Source of the DNA: Actinomarinicola tropica
GTDB taxonomy: Bacteria > Actinomycetota > Acidimicrobiia > Acidimicrobiales > SKKL01
Direction of reading: 5' to 3'
Length of the DNA: 64,000 nucleotides
NCBI RefSeq assembly: GCF_009650215.1
Contig: NZ_CP045851.1
Span: 2,197,001 to 2,261,000 of the forward strand
Below the pieces are notes generated by a model. It was not told where the DNA came from, ran no database searches, and was given only the letters and a program-made list of their open reading frames with translations. Shown here in pieces: positions 20,613 through 28,466 of the stretch; positions within the stretch are counted from its first letter, which is position 1; every line of letters begins with the position of its first letter. Made by a program: the position numbers and the translations under genes.

Positions 20613-22464
20613 GGGCCGCGACCTCGTCCTCGTCGCCACGACCGGCGGGTTCGGCACGCACCCGGCCGGCGGGCTGCTCGTCGCCGTCGGGCAGGGTGTC
20701 GACGGTGAGCACGCCGTCCTCGTCGGTGGTGACCGGCGGGACGTCGAGGACCCGCAGCGCGTGCTCGGCGATCTGCGAGAACGCCGGGGCCGCCGCCGAT
20801 CCCCCGGAGTAGACGTTGCCCGGCTGATCGATCACGACGATCACCGAGACACGCGGGTCGTCCACCGGGGCGAACCCCACGAAGGTCGCCATGTAGTCGT
20901 GGCCTCCGGCGGCGTTCTCGAACGACCCGTCCTCCTGCTGCTTCCACGCCGTGCCGGTCTTGCCGGCGACCTCGTAGCCGGGCACGGCGGCCTGCGAGCC
21001 GGTGCCGTCCTCGACCACCCCGGTCAGCATGTCGGCCAGCTCGTTGCTCGTGCGCTCGGAGACGACGCGGTGGGAGCCCTGCTGGGGCTCAGGGTGGCGG
21101 ACCCCCTCGGGGTCGATGCGGGCCTCGACGAGGCGGGGGGCGACATAGACACCATCGTTGGCGATCACGTTGTACGCCGCCAACACCTGCATGGCCGTCG
21201 TCGACACGCCGGTGCCGATCACGACGCCGGCGTAGTCGGAGCCGTGCCACTCCTCCCAGGGCCGCACGAGGCCCGCGGCCTCGCCGGGGAAGGACAGGCC
21301 CGTCGGCCGGCCGAAGCCGAACCGGTCCAGGTAGTCGCCGATGCGCTCGTTCCCCAGCTCGCCACCGACGCGGATCGCGCCGACGTTGGACGACTCGACG
21401 AGGATGCGCCGCAAGGGCCACGTCTCGGTGCCGTGCTGAGAGGCGTCCTGGAACTCGTGCCCGCCGACCGTGAGCGCGTAGGGGACCTCGATCGGCCGGT
21501 CGGGGGTGCTCAGCCCCTCCTCGAGCGACGCCCCGATGGTGACGACCTTCAGGACCGAGCCGGGCGCGAAGCTGTCGACGACCGTGCGGTTGTAGCCCGC
21601 CGGCACGACCTCCCCGGTCGCCTCGTCGACCGAGAGGCTGGCCATGGCCAGGATCTCGCCGGTCCCCGGCACCATGACGATGACCATCCCGCCCCGGGCG
21701 TCGGTCTCCTCGATGCGAGCGGCGAGCGTCTGCTCGACGACGTACTGCAGGTTGCGGTCGAGGGTGAGCACCACGTCGTCGCCGGGACGAGCGGGCTGCA
21801 GCTGGTGCTCCCCCACGGGGATCTGCACGCCGGCGGCCAGGCTGCGCTCGTAGAGCACCTCGCCGGGTGTGCCGGTGAGGACCTCGTCGAACTGCTGCTC
21901 GAGACCCGAGACGCCGATGCCGTCGAGGTCGGCCCGGCCGAGCACGGCCATCGCGGTCTGGCCCGCCGGGTGCGTGCGGGTCGGCTCGGGCTGGATGAAG
22001 ATGCCGGTGAGGCGCTCGGCGCGCACCGCTGCGGCCACGTCGTCGTCGACCTGGCGCGCCAGGTACTCGAAGGCCGAGTCGGCGCCGAGGCGCTCCTCGA
22101 GCACCGCGACGTCGGCGTCGAGGATCGGGGCGAGCCGTGCCGCCGCCTCGGCGGGGTCCTCCACCATGCGGGGATCGGCGACGATCGTCGACGCCGGGAC
22201 CGACAGGGCCAGCTCGGCGCCGTTGCGGTCGAGCAGCGAGCCGCGGGAGGCAGGCAGCGTCTCGGCCCGGATGCGCTGGGACTCGCCGTAGGCGACGAAC
22301 CGCTCGTCACCGACGACCTGGAGGTCGACGAGCCGGCCGACGATGCCGGCGAACGTCAGGGTGAGGACCGCGAGGAGACCCACGAGCCGCCCGCGGGGCG
22401 GTCCGACCATCCGCTGCCCGGATCGTGGGGTGGCCGTCCCCAGGATCGGGTGGCGGACGCTCAC
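20605..22464 (-). CDS. ftsI: Septal class B penicillin-binding protein FtsI (PBP3)
   Basis: 619 residues. Transpeptidase crosslinking septal peptidoglycan with FtsW. Short cytoplasmic tail, one transmembrane helix (about 27-47), pedestal domain starting RAETLPASRGSLLDRNG, then the transpeptidase domain. The nucleophile motif SVLK has Ser303, SSN is near 358 (VESSNVGAIR), and KTG is in VAGKTGTAWK. The C-terminus is an acidic, low-complexity tail of about 50 residues. GTG at 22464 overlaps the stop of the ftsL-like gene (GTGA). Confidence 0.96.
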   Translation of the reverse strand: MSVRHPILGTATPRSGQRMVGPPRGRLVGLLAVLTLTFAGIVGRLVDLQVVGDERFVAYGESQRIRAETLPASRGSLLDRNGAELALSVPASTIVADPRMVEDPAEAAARLAPILDADVAVLEERLGADSAFEYLARQVDDDVAAAVRAERLTGIFIQPEPTRTHPAGQTAMAVLGRADLDGIGVSGLEQQFDEVLTGTPGEVLYERSLAAGVQIPVGEHQLQPARPGDDVVLTLDRNLQYVVEQTLAARIEETDARGGMVIVMVPGTGEILAMASLSVDEATGEVVPAGYNRTVVDSFAPGSVLKVVTIGASLEEGLSTPDRPIEVPYALTVGGHEFQDASQHGTETWPLRRILVESSNVGAIRVGGELGNERIGDYLDRFGFGRPTGLSFPGEAAGLVRPWEEWHGSDYAGVVIGTGVSTTAMQVLAAYNVIANDGVYVAPRLVEARIDPEGVRHPEPQQGSHRVVSERTSNELADMLTGVVEDGTGSQAAVPGYEVAGKTGTAWKQQEDGSFENAAGGHDYMATFVGFAPVDDPRVSVIVVIDQPGNVYSGGSAAAPAFSQIAEHALRVLDVPPVTTDEDGVLTVDTLPDGDEQPAGRVRAEPAGRGDEDEVAARG

Positions 22465-22961
22465 GGCGCCGCCAGACCCGGCTCGTCCGGCGGCGGGGCC
22501 GGGACCGTGCCATCGGCCGGCGCGTCGGGGAGGAGGTACACGCGGTCCTCCGGGACGACCATGCCGAGCTCGGTGGCCGAGGCGACGACCGCGGCCGGCG
22601 ACTCCAGTCGCGCCACCTCGACGCGGCGGGCGTCGATCTGGTCGCGACGCTCGGCGACGCTCTGCTCGAGGCGGTCCTTCTCGAACTGGGCCTGGACGAC
22701 GAGGCTGTGCATCGCCGCGAGGGCGAACACGCCGAGGAACACGGCCACCAGGCACATCGTCGACAGGAGGCCGACGCTCAGGCGCTTGGGGCGCGCCGGC
22801 GGTTCGACCAGCCGGAGCGGCGGACGCGACGGGGCGGTGCGGGGACCGTGGTCGGGGACGCCGGGGGCCCGGCGACGCGCGGGCGCGCCGGTGGCACGGG
22901 CGGCGGCAGCCTCCGCCGCGGCGGCGAGGCGGCGGCTCTCGCCTGTCGTGAGGACGCTCAT
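22461..22961 (-). CDS. ftsL: FtsL-like bitopic cell division protein
   Basis: 166 residues. An Ala/Arg/Pro-rich cytoplasmic N-terminus (1-60), one transmembrane helix (about 62-85), then a heptad-bearing coiled coil (VQAQFEKDRLEQSVAERRDQIDARR split around 88-112) and the FtsL/DivIC-like tail SPAAVVASATELGMVVPEDRVYLL. Position between rsmH and ftsI and this topology identify it as FtsL, which bridges FtsQ/FtsB and FtsWI. Sequence conservation in the family is low, so the call rests on context and architecture. ATG overlaps the rsmH stop (ATGA). Confidence 0.85.
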   Translation of the reverse strand: MSVLTTGESRRLAAAAEAAAARATGAPARRRAPGVPDHGPRTAPSRPPLRLVEPPARPKRLSVGLLSTMCLVAVFLGVFALAAMHSLVVQAQFEKDRLEQSVAERRDQIDARRVEVARLESPAAVVASATELGMVVPEDRVYLLPDAPADGTVPAPPPDEPGLAAP

Positions 22962-23941
22962 GCCGCACCCCCGAGCTTCTCGACGGCGCGCAGGCGGGCG
23001 CTCGCCGAGCGCGGGTTGCCCTCCTGCTCGGCCGCGGACGGCGTCCACCCGCCACGGCGGAGGAGGCGGACGGACGGCGTCGCCCCGCAGACGCAGGGCA
23101 GGCCGGGCGGGCAGGTGCAGCCGCCCGACTCGGCGTGCAGGAAGCGCTGCTTGACGATGCGGTCCTCGCCGGAGTGGAAGGTCAGGGCGAGGCACCGCCC
23201 GCCAGGGGCGAGCACCTCGATGGCCTGGTCGACGGCGTCGGGCAGGACCGCGAGCTCCTGGTTCACCTCGATGCGGATCGCCTGGAAGGTGCGGGTCGCC
23301 GGATGGCCGCCGCGACGACGGGCCGGCGCGGGGATGGCGTCGCGGACGACCTCGGCCAGCTGCGTCGTGGTCCGGAGGGGGCGCGCGGCGACGATCGCAC
23401 GCGCGATGCGGCGGGCGTGGCGGTCCTCGCCGTGGGCGACGAGGACGCGCCGGAGCCGCTCCTCGTCGTAGGTGTTGACCACCTCGTCCGCGGTGAGCGA
23501 GCGCCGCCGGTCCATGCGCATGTCGAGCGGCCCCTTCTGCCGGTAGGAGAAGCCGCGTGCTGCCTGGTCGAGCTGGGGCGAGCTGACGCCGAGGTCGAAG
23601 AGGACGGCGACCACCGGCTCGCCGTCGGCCAGCTCGGCGCGGACGGCGTCGGCCAGCTCGTCGAAGCGCCGGCGACGGACGACGGCCCGGTCGCCGAGGT
23701 CGGCGAGCGACGACCGCGCGGCCTCGACGGCCGTGTCGTCCTGGTCGAGCCCGACCAGGCGGAGGTCCGGTCGGGAGCGCAGGATCGCTGCGGCGTGACC
23801 GGCCCCACCGAGGGTGGCGTCGACGTAGACCCCTGCCGGCACCTCGGCGACGAGGGCCACGATCTCGTCGAGCATCACGGGCCGGTGCGCGAAGGACCCG
23901 GCCGTGGTCGGCTCGTTCGGCTGGGCGTCGGGATCGGTCAT
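22958..23941 (-). CDS. rsmH: 16S rRNA (cytosine-1402-N4)-methyltransferase
   Basis: 327 residues. SAM-dependent methylation of C1402 in the ribosomal P site. Signatures: SFAHRPVMLDEIV at the start, VDATLGGAGHAAAIL (SAM loop), GLDQDDTAVEAA, FDLGVSSPQLDQAARGFSYR, GPLDMRMD and LTFHSGEDRIVKQRF. A Cys-rich turn (CTCPPGLPCVCG) precedes the end, as in other RsmH. ATG at 23941 was chosen over a longer frame running into the leader. That 193-nt leader contains a 16-bp stem (see separate entry). Confidence 0.96.
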   Translation of the reverse strand: MTDPDAQPNEPTTAGSFAHRPVMLDEIVALVAEVPAGVYVDATLGGAGHAAAILRSRPDLRLVGLDQDDTAVEAARSSLADLGDRAVVRRRRFDELADAVRAELADGEPVVAVLFDLGVSSPQLDQAARGFSYRQKGPLDMRMDRRRSLTADEVVNTYDEERLRRVLVAHGEDRHARRIARAIVAARPLRTTTQLAEVVRDAIPAPARRRGGHPATRTFQAIRIEVNQELAVLPDAVDQAIEVLAPGGRCLALTFHSGEDRIVKQRFLHAESGGCTCPPGLPCVCGATPSVRLLRRGGWTPSAAEQEGNPRSASARLRAVEKLGGAA

Positions 23942-23971
23942 GGTCAGGGCCTCTGCGGCTGGTCCGCTCGT

Positions 23972-24078
23972 CTGCAACCCCCCGGCCACCGAACGCCCGC
24001 CGGGATGTCTCCCCGGTCGGGCTGAATGGGAAGCGGGCGGAGTAGGGGCCTTCCATCTCGGAGGCCGGGAGGTTGCAG
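23972..24078 (-). promoter_or_regulatory. Structured RNA leader upstream of rsmH (mraW-RNA-like position)
   Basis: Segments 23972-23987 and 24063-24078 are inverted repeats of 16 bp. In the minus-strand RNA all 16 positions can pair (15 Watson-Crick, one G-U). The loop holds a nested 7-bp stem (23994-24000 with 24033-24039) and a small hairpin (24000-24004 with 24012-24016). It lies 31 nt before the rsmH start. A structured mraW RNA motif has been described in actinobacterial leaders of this gene. I infer a possible relation by position but cannot confirm a sequence match. Confidence 0.6.
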
Positions 24079-24134
24079 GCGAGCGGCGGGTGCGCCGCAG
24101 GTCGGTGGTGCAGGGACGGGGGGCGGCCGCCGGC

Positions 24135-24554
24135 TCAGATGCCCAGGTCGACGACGGCATCGGCGAGGTTCTGGTCGGCGGTGGTGGCGACGTCGTTCCA
24201 GCGATCGACGCTCCAGATCTCGATGCGGTCGAGACGGCCGTTGACGATCAGGTCACGCTCGAAGCCCGCGAAGTCGCGGAGCCTCTGCGGGATGGAGATG
24301 CGGCCCTGCGAGTCGGGGCGCACCTCGGCGGCGTCGGCCGCGAAGACGCGCAGCGCGTCGGAGCTGACCTGCCCCTCCCGCACCCTGTCTCGCAGCAGTG
24401 ACGCCACCGTCTCGAACTCCTCCGGGGTCCACAGGCCGAGGCAGCCATCGAGCTTGGACAGGAAGCCCCGATCCGCGACGTAGCTCCGGAACGTCGAGGG
24501 GAGGACGACCCGCCCCTTGTCGTCGAGCGAGTGCTCGAACGTCCCGACGAACAC
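24135..24554 (-). CDS. mraZ: MraZ, transcriptional regulator of the dcw cluster
   Basis: 139 residues. Two SpoVT-AbrB-like half domains with repeated signatures: DKGRVVLPSTFR near residue 12 and SQGRISIPQRLR near 85. MraZ forms a ring and binds tandem TGGG-type boxes at its own promoter, repressing the cluster in studied bacteria. GTG at 24554 (VFVGTFEHSLDD) has AAGGAG a few bases upstream. Boxes fitting its known targets lie at 24635-24670. First gene of the division cluster. Confidence 0.95.
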   Translation of the reverse strand: MFVGTFEHSLDDKGRVVLPSTFRSYVADRGFLSKLDGCLGLWTPEEFETVASLLRDRVREGQVSSDALRVFAADAAEVRPDSQGRISIPQRLRDFAGFERDLIVNGRLDRIEIWSVDRWNDVATTADQNLADAVVDLGI

Positions 24555-24634
24555 GGCGCTCCTTCGCTGGTCTGGGGCCGGCGCGGCCGGCGGCTCGATG
24601 ACGGCAGCAGAGCGATCAGGACCCCTCCCTTTCG

Positions 24635-24670
24635 CCCCACTTCGTGCCACACTATGCCCCACTCCCCCAC
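24635..24670 (-). promoter_or_regulatory. Putative MraZ operator: four GTGGGG-like boxes
   Basis: On the minus strand GTGGGG occurs at 24665-24670, 24657-24662 and 24635-24640, with a weaker GTGTGG at 24647-24652. The step between boxes is 8-12 bp, close to one helical turn. They overlap the promoter spacer and -10, as expected for autorepression by MraZ. Confidence 0.6.
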
Positions 24671-24677
24671 CAGTCAA
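24649..24677 (-). promoter_or_regulatory. Promoter of the division cluster (Pmra)
   Basis: The minus strand carries TTGACT (24672-24677), a 17-nt spacer and TAGTGT (24649-24654). This is the best housekeeping-type -35/-10 pair in the window, about 95 nt before the mraZ start, with GTGGGG boxes inside the spacer. The spacing and -35 match make it credible without experimental data. Confidence 0.65.
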
Positions 24678-24826
24678 CCACCAGATGCACGAACGGGCCG
24701 GATGGCCCACCCGCTCCGACCACCACGGAGCGCGCGAGATCCCTGCGCACGACGGGTGGGGGCCGACCGCTCAGCGCGCGAACGCGGCGGTGGGGCGCCG
24801 TGGGGCGCCCTGGTGCGGCGTGCGGG

Positions 24827-25507
24827 TCAGCCCGGCAGGTGGGCGACGAGCGCCGCGACGAGGTCGCGGGCGTCGCGGTCGACGGCGGCGGTCGTCGCCG
24901 TCAGGTGCGCGCCGAGCCCATCCGGTGCGACGTCGAGCTGCAGCACGTCGACGAGCGCTGCCTGCCGGACCGGGCCCAGGTCGGCCACGGTCTGGAAGCG
25001 GGCCCACGCCCGGGTGCGTCGCTGCGAGATGCCGACGACCTTCCGTCCTGCCGGGTCGACGACCTCGCCGGGCCCGAGGCCTGCGAAGCACACGTGTCGC
25101 GACCACGGGGTGCGCACCATCGGACCCCGGTGGACCCGTGCAGCGACGCCCAGCGCACCGAGCGCCTCCGCCCAGAGCTCCCCCACCCAGTGCATCGCCC
25201 GGCCGACGTCCTCGTCCCACAGGTCGTGTCCGGCGGGGATCAGGAGGTCGACCCACAGGCACGCGTCGGGCACGACGAGCACGGCGCCGCCGCCGCTGCG
25301 CCGACGGACGACCTCGAGGCCGCGGGCCTCGACGGCGGTCCGGTCGACGTCGTCGTCGGGCTGGGCGCTGCCGAGCACCAGCGCGGGGGCCGTGGCCTCG
25401 AGGACCCACATCGACGGCACCAGCGGGGTCGGCACCTCGGCGGCGTGCAGGGCGCCTGCGGTGCCCCGCCGCTCGTCGACCGCCCACCCCGAGGGGAGGA
25501 CGGTCAC
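24827..25507 (-). CDS. Lipoate-protein ligase A / BPL-LPL family protein
   Basis: 226 residues. Resembles ligases that attach lipoate or octanoate to acyl-carrier domains. The lipoyl-AMP loop RRRSGGGAVLVVPDACLW lies at about 60-77, the catalytic-lysine region GRKVVGISQRRTRAWARFQ around 158. No C-terminal accessory domain is present. GTG at 25507 overlaps the stop of the MenC-like gene (GTGA). The pairing with an enolase-superfamily enzyme is not a textbook operon, so the substrate remains open. Confidence 0.8.
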   Translation of the reverse strand: MTVLPSGWAVDERRGTAGALHAAEVPTPLVPSMWVLEATAPALVLGSAQPDDDVDRTAVEARGLEVVRRRSGGGAVLVVPDACLWVDLLIPAGHDLWDEDVGRAMHWVGELWAEALGALGVAARVHRGPMVRTPWSRHVCFAGLGPGEVVDPAGRKVVGISQRRTRAWARFQTVADLGPVRQAALVDVLQLDVAPDGLGAHLTATTAAVDRDARDLVAALVAHLPG

Positions 25508-26598
25508 CGGCGCTCCCCGACCCACCGCTCGACCGTGACGTCCTCGAGCACCGCTGCGTCGGGGGTCACGCCGATGCCGGGGCCGTGGGGCACCGGCAGC
25601 GCGCCGTCGGCATCGAGCTCGATCGGCGGCACCAGGTCGCGACGCACGTAGGCGGACGTCGGCCCGATGTCGGCGCCGTCGGACACCAGGACGGACCCCG
25701 CGACGGCCAGCGAGACAGCGCGCCCGACGCCGAGCTCGTACATGCCGCCGCACAGCACCCGCAGCCCGGCCTCGCGGGCGACCCGGGCCACCTCGGTCGC
25801 CGCGGTGAGCCCCCCGACCCGGGCGGGCTTGAGGTTGACCACGTCGACCGCGCCGAGCGCCACCGCCGCGGCCAGGTCGTCCGCACGGACGAGGCTCTCG
25901 TCGAGGGCCAGCGGGACGTCGGTGAGCTGACGGAGCCGGGCCGCGCCGACCAGATCGCCGGCGGGCAGCAGCTGCTCGACGTGGTCGAGGCCCATGTCGT
26001 CCACCGCCCGCAGGAGCGCCTGCGCCGCGTCGAGGTCGTAGGAGCCGTTGGCATCGGCCGCGAGCGCCAGGTGGGGCCACGCCGAGCGGACCGCCCGCAG
26101 CGGCTCGACGTCCGCACCCGGGCGGATCTTCAGCTTGACCGCACGGTGACCTGCGGCGATCCGCTCACCCACGGCGTGGACCAGCGCGTCCGGGTCCGTG
26201 GCGATGCCGACGACCGCCCGGCTCGCCACGGCCGGCCGGGCGGCGCCGAGCACGTCGACCAGGCGTCGGTCCGCAGCGCGGAGCGAGAGGTCGACCAGCG
26301 CGACCTCCACCGCGGCCCACGCCATCGGGTGACCCACCACCTTCGGGGGACGCCCGTCGAGCACCGCGGGGACGACGTGGTCGCGCAGGACCGCCCACGC
26401 CCCGTCGTGCCACTCGGAGGTGTAGGTCGGCGCGGCCAGCGCCTCGCACTCCCCCCAACCGCTGCGCCCCTCCTCGTCGACGACGCGCACCAGGACGACC
26501 TTGCGCACGGACTCGACGCCGTGGGCGGCCACGATCGGCGCGACGAGCGGGACCTCGACGCGGCGGAGCTCGACGGCGACGGGCGGACCGGCGCTCAC
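25504..26598 (-). CDS. MenC-like enolase-superfamily enzyme (o-succinylbenzoate synthase or N-acylamino acid racemase)
   Basis: 364 residues. N-terminal capping domain (ELRRVEVPLVAPI, WGECEALAAPTYTSEW) and a barrel domain with the lysine pair KLKIRPG, metal ligands at DANGSYD, EQLLPAG and LDES, and the second acid/base lysine in NLKPARVGG. The YTSEW and GMYELGVGRA motifs fit the o-succinylbenzoate synthase/N-acylamino acid racemase subgroup. No other menaquinone gene lies nearby, so the menC role is probable but not proven. GTG at 26598 overlaps the HNH gene stop. Confidence 0.8.
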   Translation of the reverse strand: MSAGPPVAVELRRVEVPLVAPIVAAHGVESVRKVVLVRVVDEEGRSGWGECEALAAPTYTSEWHDGAWAVLRDHVVPAVLDGRPPKVVGHPMAWAAVEVALVDLSLRAADRRLVDVLGAARPAVASRAVVGIATDPDALVHAVGERIAAGHRAVKLKIRPGADVEPLRAVRSAWPHLALAADANGSYDLDAAQALLRAVDDMGLDHVEQLLPAGDLVGAARLRQLTDVPLALDESLVRADDLAAAVALGAVDVVNLKPARVGGLTAATEVARVAREAGLRVLCGGMYELGVGRAVSLAVAGSVLVSDGADIGPTSAYVRRDLVPPIELDADGALPVPHGPGIGVTPDAAVLEDVTVERWVGERR

Positions 26599-27104
26599 GC
26601 CGGTTGGAGGCGTGCCGGGTCGAGGTAGGGCTGCCAGTGGTCCGGGGCGTCGGGCGCCGCGACGAGCGCCCACGTGAGCGGCCGGGGCGCGACCGGGTGA
26701 CGGGCCAGCCGCATCGCCGTCTCGGACAGGAGCCGGTCGCCCTTGGAGGAGTTGCAGCGTCGACAGGCGGCCACGACGTTCTCCCAGACGTGGGCCCCTC
26801 CCCGGCTGCGGGGCACGACGTGGTCGATGCTCTCGGCGGCGGAGCCGCAGTACTGGCACAGGTGGGCGTCGCGGTGGAACACGGCGCGGCGCGTCAGGGC
26901 GGTGTGGCGGGGGTACGGGACGTGCACGTAGTGCCGGAGGCGGATCACCGAGGGGACCGGCAGCGACATCCGCTCGGAGCGCACGACCGCCCCCGACCCG
27001 TGGAGGAGGTCGGCCTTGTCGGCGAGGACGAGGACCACGGCGCGTCGGGCCGCGACGACGCCGAGCGGTTCGAAGCTCGCGTTGAGCACCAGGGCCCGAC
27101 CCAT
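26595..27104 (-). CDS. HNH endonuclease family protein
   Basis: 169 residues. The C-terminal half is an HNH domain: CQYCGSAAESIDHVVPRSRGG (Cys pair and the first His), then NVVAACRRCNSSKGDR with a second Cys pair. The N-terminal MGRALVLNASFEPLGV is a widespread actinobacterial arrangement of chromosomal HNH proteins with no known restriction partner. ATG at 27104 is preceded by a TACCCT box ending 6 nt upstream and no ribosome site, suggesting a leaderless transcript. The function is unknown; DNA cleavage is inferred from the motif. Confidence 0.88.
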   Translation of the reverse strand: MGRALVLNASFEPLGVVAARRAVVLVLADKADLLHGSGAVVRSERMSLPVPSVIRLRHYVHVPYPRHTALTRRAVFHRDAHLCQYCGSAAESIDHVVPRSRGGAHVWENVVAACRRCNSSKGDRLLSETAMRLARHPVAPRPLTWALVAAPDAPDHWQPYLDPARLQPA

Positions 27105-27110
27105 GGCGGC

Positions 27111-27116
27111 AGGGTA
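27111..27116 (-). promoter_or_regulatory. -10 box TACCCT for leaderless HNH-gene mRNA
   Basis: The minus strand reads TACCCT, ending 6 nt before the ATG at 27104. No Shine-Dalgarno is present. Confidence 0.5.
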
Positions 27117-27148
27117 GTTCCAGCCGTTCCACCGCGACGGGCGCGATG

Positions 27149-27427
27149 TCAGCGGCGCACGACCGAGGGCCACGCCCGGCACCACTCGAGGTACGCGACG
27201 ACCTCGTCGGGGTCAGGGGCGCCCCCCTCCCCTCCGAACGCCGTCACCGACCGGAACGTCCAGTACGCCCGGTCGGGCACCGGGAGGAACGGCGGTCGTC
27301 GCCACCACCCAGGCCGAGCCGTGCGGTGCACGACGCGCAGGGCGGTCGGCCAGAGGGCCGGGAGCGTGAGGACCCGCCACACCGAGCGGGCCCACGAGGG
27401 CCGGCGGACGGTGGTCGTGGGGCGCAC
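27149..27427 (-). CDS. Small conserved hypothetical protein
   Basis: 92 residues, basic, no recognised domain. A Trp/Arg-rich middle (WRVLTLPALWPTALRVVHRTARPGWWRRPPFLP) leads to RAYWTFRSVTAFGG and a defined acidic/aromatic end (PDPDEVVAYLEWCRAWPSVVRR). Third-position GC is as high as in neighbours, and the start (GTG 27427) has a TACCCT box ending 7 nt upstream, which support a real gene. Lies between the HNH gene and a ROK kinase. No function is proposed. Confidence 0.65.
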   Translation of the reverse strand: MRPTTTVRRPSWARSVWRVLTLPALWPTALRVVHRTARPGWWRRPPFLPVPDRAYWTFRSVTAFGGEGGAPDPDEVVAYLEWCRAWPSVVRR

Positions 27428-27434
27428 GGCCGAG

Positions 27435-27440
27435 AGGGTA
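27435..27440 (-). promoter_or_regulatory. -10 box TACCCT for leaderless mRNA of the 92-residue protein
   Basis: The minus strand reads TACCCT, ending 7 nt before the GTG at 27427. No ribosome site is visible. Confidence 0.45.
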
Positions 27441-27462
27441 GCGGCGGGCCGGGACGGGGCCG

Positions 27463-28335
27463 TCAGGCGATCCCGAGCGCCGTCCCCTGGCCACGCAGCG
27501 CGACCGCGGCCGCGCCGACGAGCGGTCCGTCGGCGCCGAGCCCGGCGGGCACGATCCGGGCGCCGCGCGAGAAGTCGAGCAGGCAGAGCCGGTCCATCTC
27601 CGCCTGGGCCGCCCGGAAGAACGGCTCGCCGTAGCCGAGGGCGACCGAACCGGCGACGACGACGAGTCGGAGGTCGAGCAGGTTGCACACGGAGGCCGCG
27701 CCCCGGCCGACGACGCGACCGACCCTGGCGACCGTCTCGGCGTCGGCCTCCGCGGCGGGGCGGCCGGTGCGGCGCGCGATCGCGAGTCCCGATGCCTCCC
27801 CCTCGAGGGTGCCCTGCGCGTGCCCGGGCATGGTGTCGCCGTCCGGCTCGACGATCACGTGGCCGACGTGTCCGGCGTTGCCGCCTGCCCCGTCGAGGAG
27901 GCGGCCGTCGAGGACGATGCCGCCCCCGACCCCGGTCGACACGACCATCGCCATGTAGTCGCGCACGCCCGTCGCCGCCCCCCGCCACCCTTCGGCCAGG
28001 GCCAGCGCCTTGGCGTCGTTGTCGACGTGCACCGCCAACCCGGTGCGCTCCGCCAGACGGGCGCGGAGCGGGAAGGCCCGCCAGCCGGGGATGTTCAGCG
28101 GGGACACGTGGACGCCGCCGGGCGCCATCGGTCCGCCGCAGCCGACCCCGAGCGCGACCGCACCCGCGACGTCGCCGACGGCGTCCAGCGCGCCGCAGAG
28201 CGTCGCCCAGAGCTCTGCGGCCGATGCCGCGGCGGGTGTGGGCCGGACCTCGCGGCGCAGGACCCGCCCGTCGAGGTCGACGAGCCCGACGTCCATCTTG
28301 GTGCCGCCGATGTCGATCGCCAGCACCGTGGTCAC
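27463..28335 (-). CDS. ROK-family sugar kinase, zinc motif missing
   Basis: 290 residues. ASKHA-fold kinase: phosphate-binding LAIDIGGTKMDVGLV at the N-terminus, VHVDNDAKALALAE with the catalytic Asp, and STGVGGGIVLDG. GHVGHVIVEPDG provides the first ROK signature. The following CxCGxxGC zinc cluster seen in most ROK kinases is replaced by PGHAQGTLEGEASG with no cysteine. A sugar or amino-sugar is the probable substrate. GTG at 28335 with TACGGT ending 8 nt upstream. The second ROK protein in the window (45111) keeps the zinc motif. Confidence 0.85.
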   Translation of the reverse strand: MTTVLAIDIGGTKMDVGLVDLDGRVLRREVRPTPAAASAAELWATLCGALDAVGDVAGAVALGVGCGGPMAPGGVHVSPLNIPGWRAFPLRARLAERTGLAVHVDNDAKALALAEGWRGAATGVRDYMAMVVSTGVGGGIVLDGRLLDGAGGNAGHVGHVIVEPDGDTMPGHAQGTLEGEASGLAIARRTGRPAAEADAETVARVGRVVGRGAASVCNLLDLRLVVVAGSVALGYGEPFFRAAQAEMDRLCLLDFSRGARIVPAGLGADGPLVGAAAVALRGQGTALGIA

Positions 28336-28343
28336 GGCGCGAC

Positions 28344-28349
28344 ACCGTA
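28344..28349 (-). promoter_or_regulatory. -10 box TACGGT for leaderless ROK-gene mRNA
   Basis: The minus strand reads TACGGT, ending 8 nt before the GTG at 28335. Confidence 0.45.
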
Positions 28350-28466
28350 GCCACTCCCCGTCGGCTCGCCGCCCGCCGCCGGCCACGGCGACGCCGTACC
28401 CTGTGGCAGGGCCAGGCGGCCTCGCGGACGCGCTGCCACGGCGCCAGACACGGAGGAGCACCGGAC

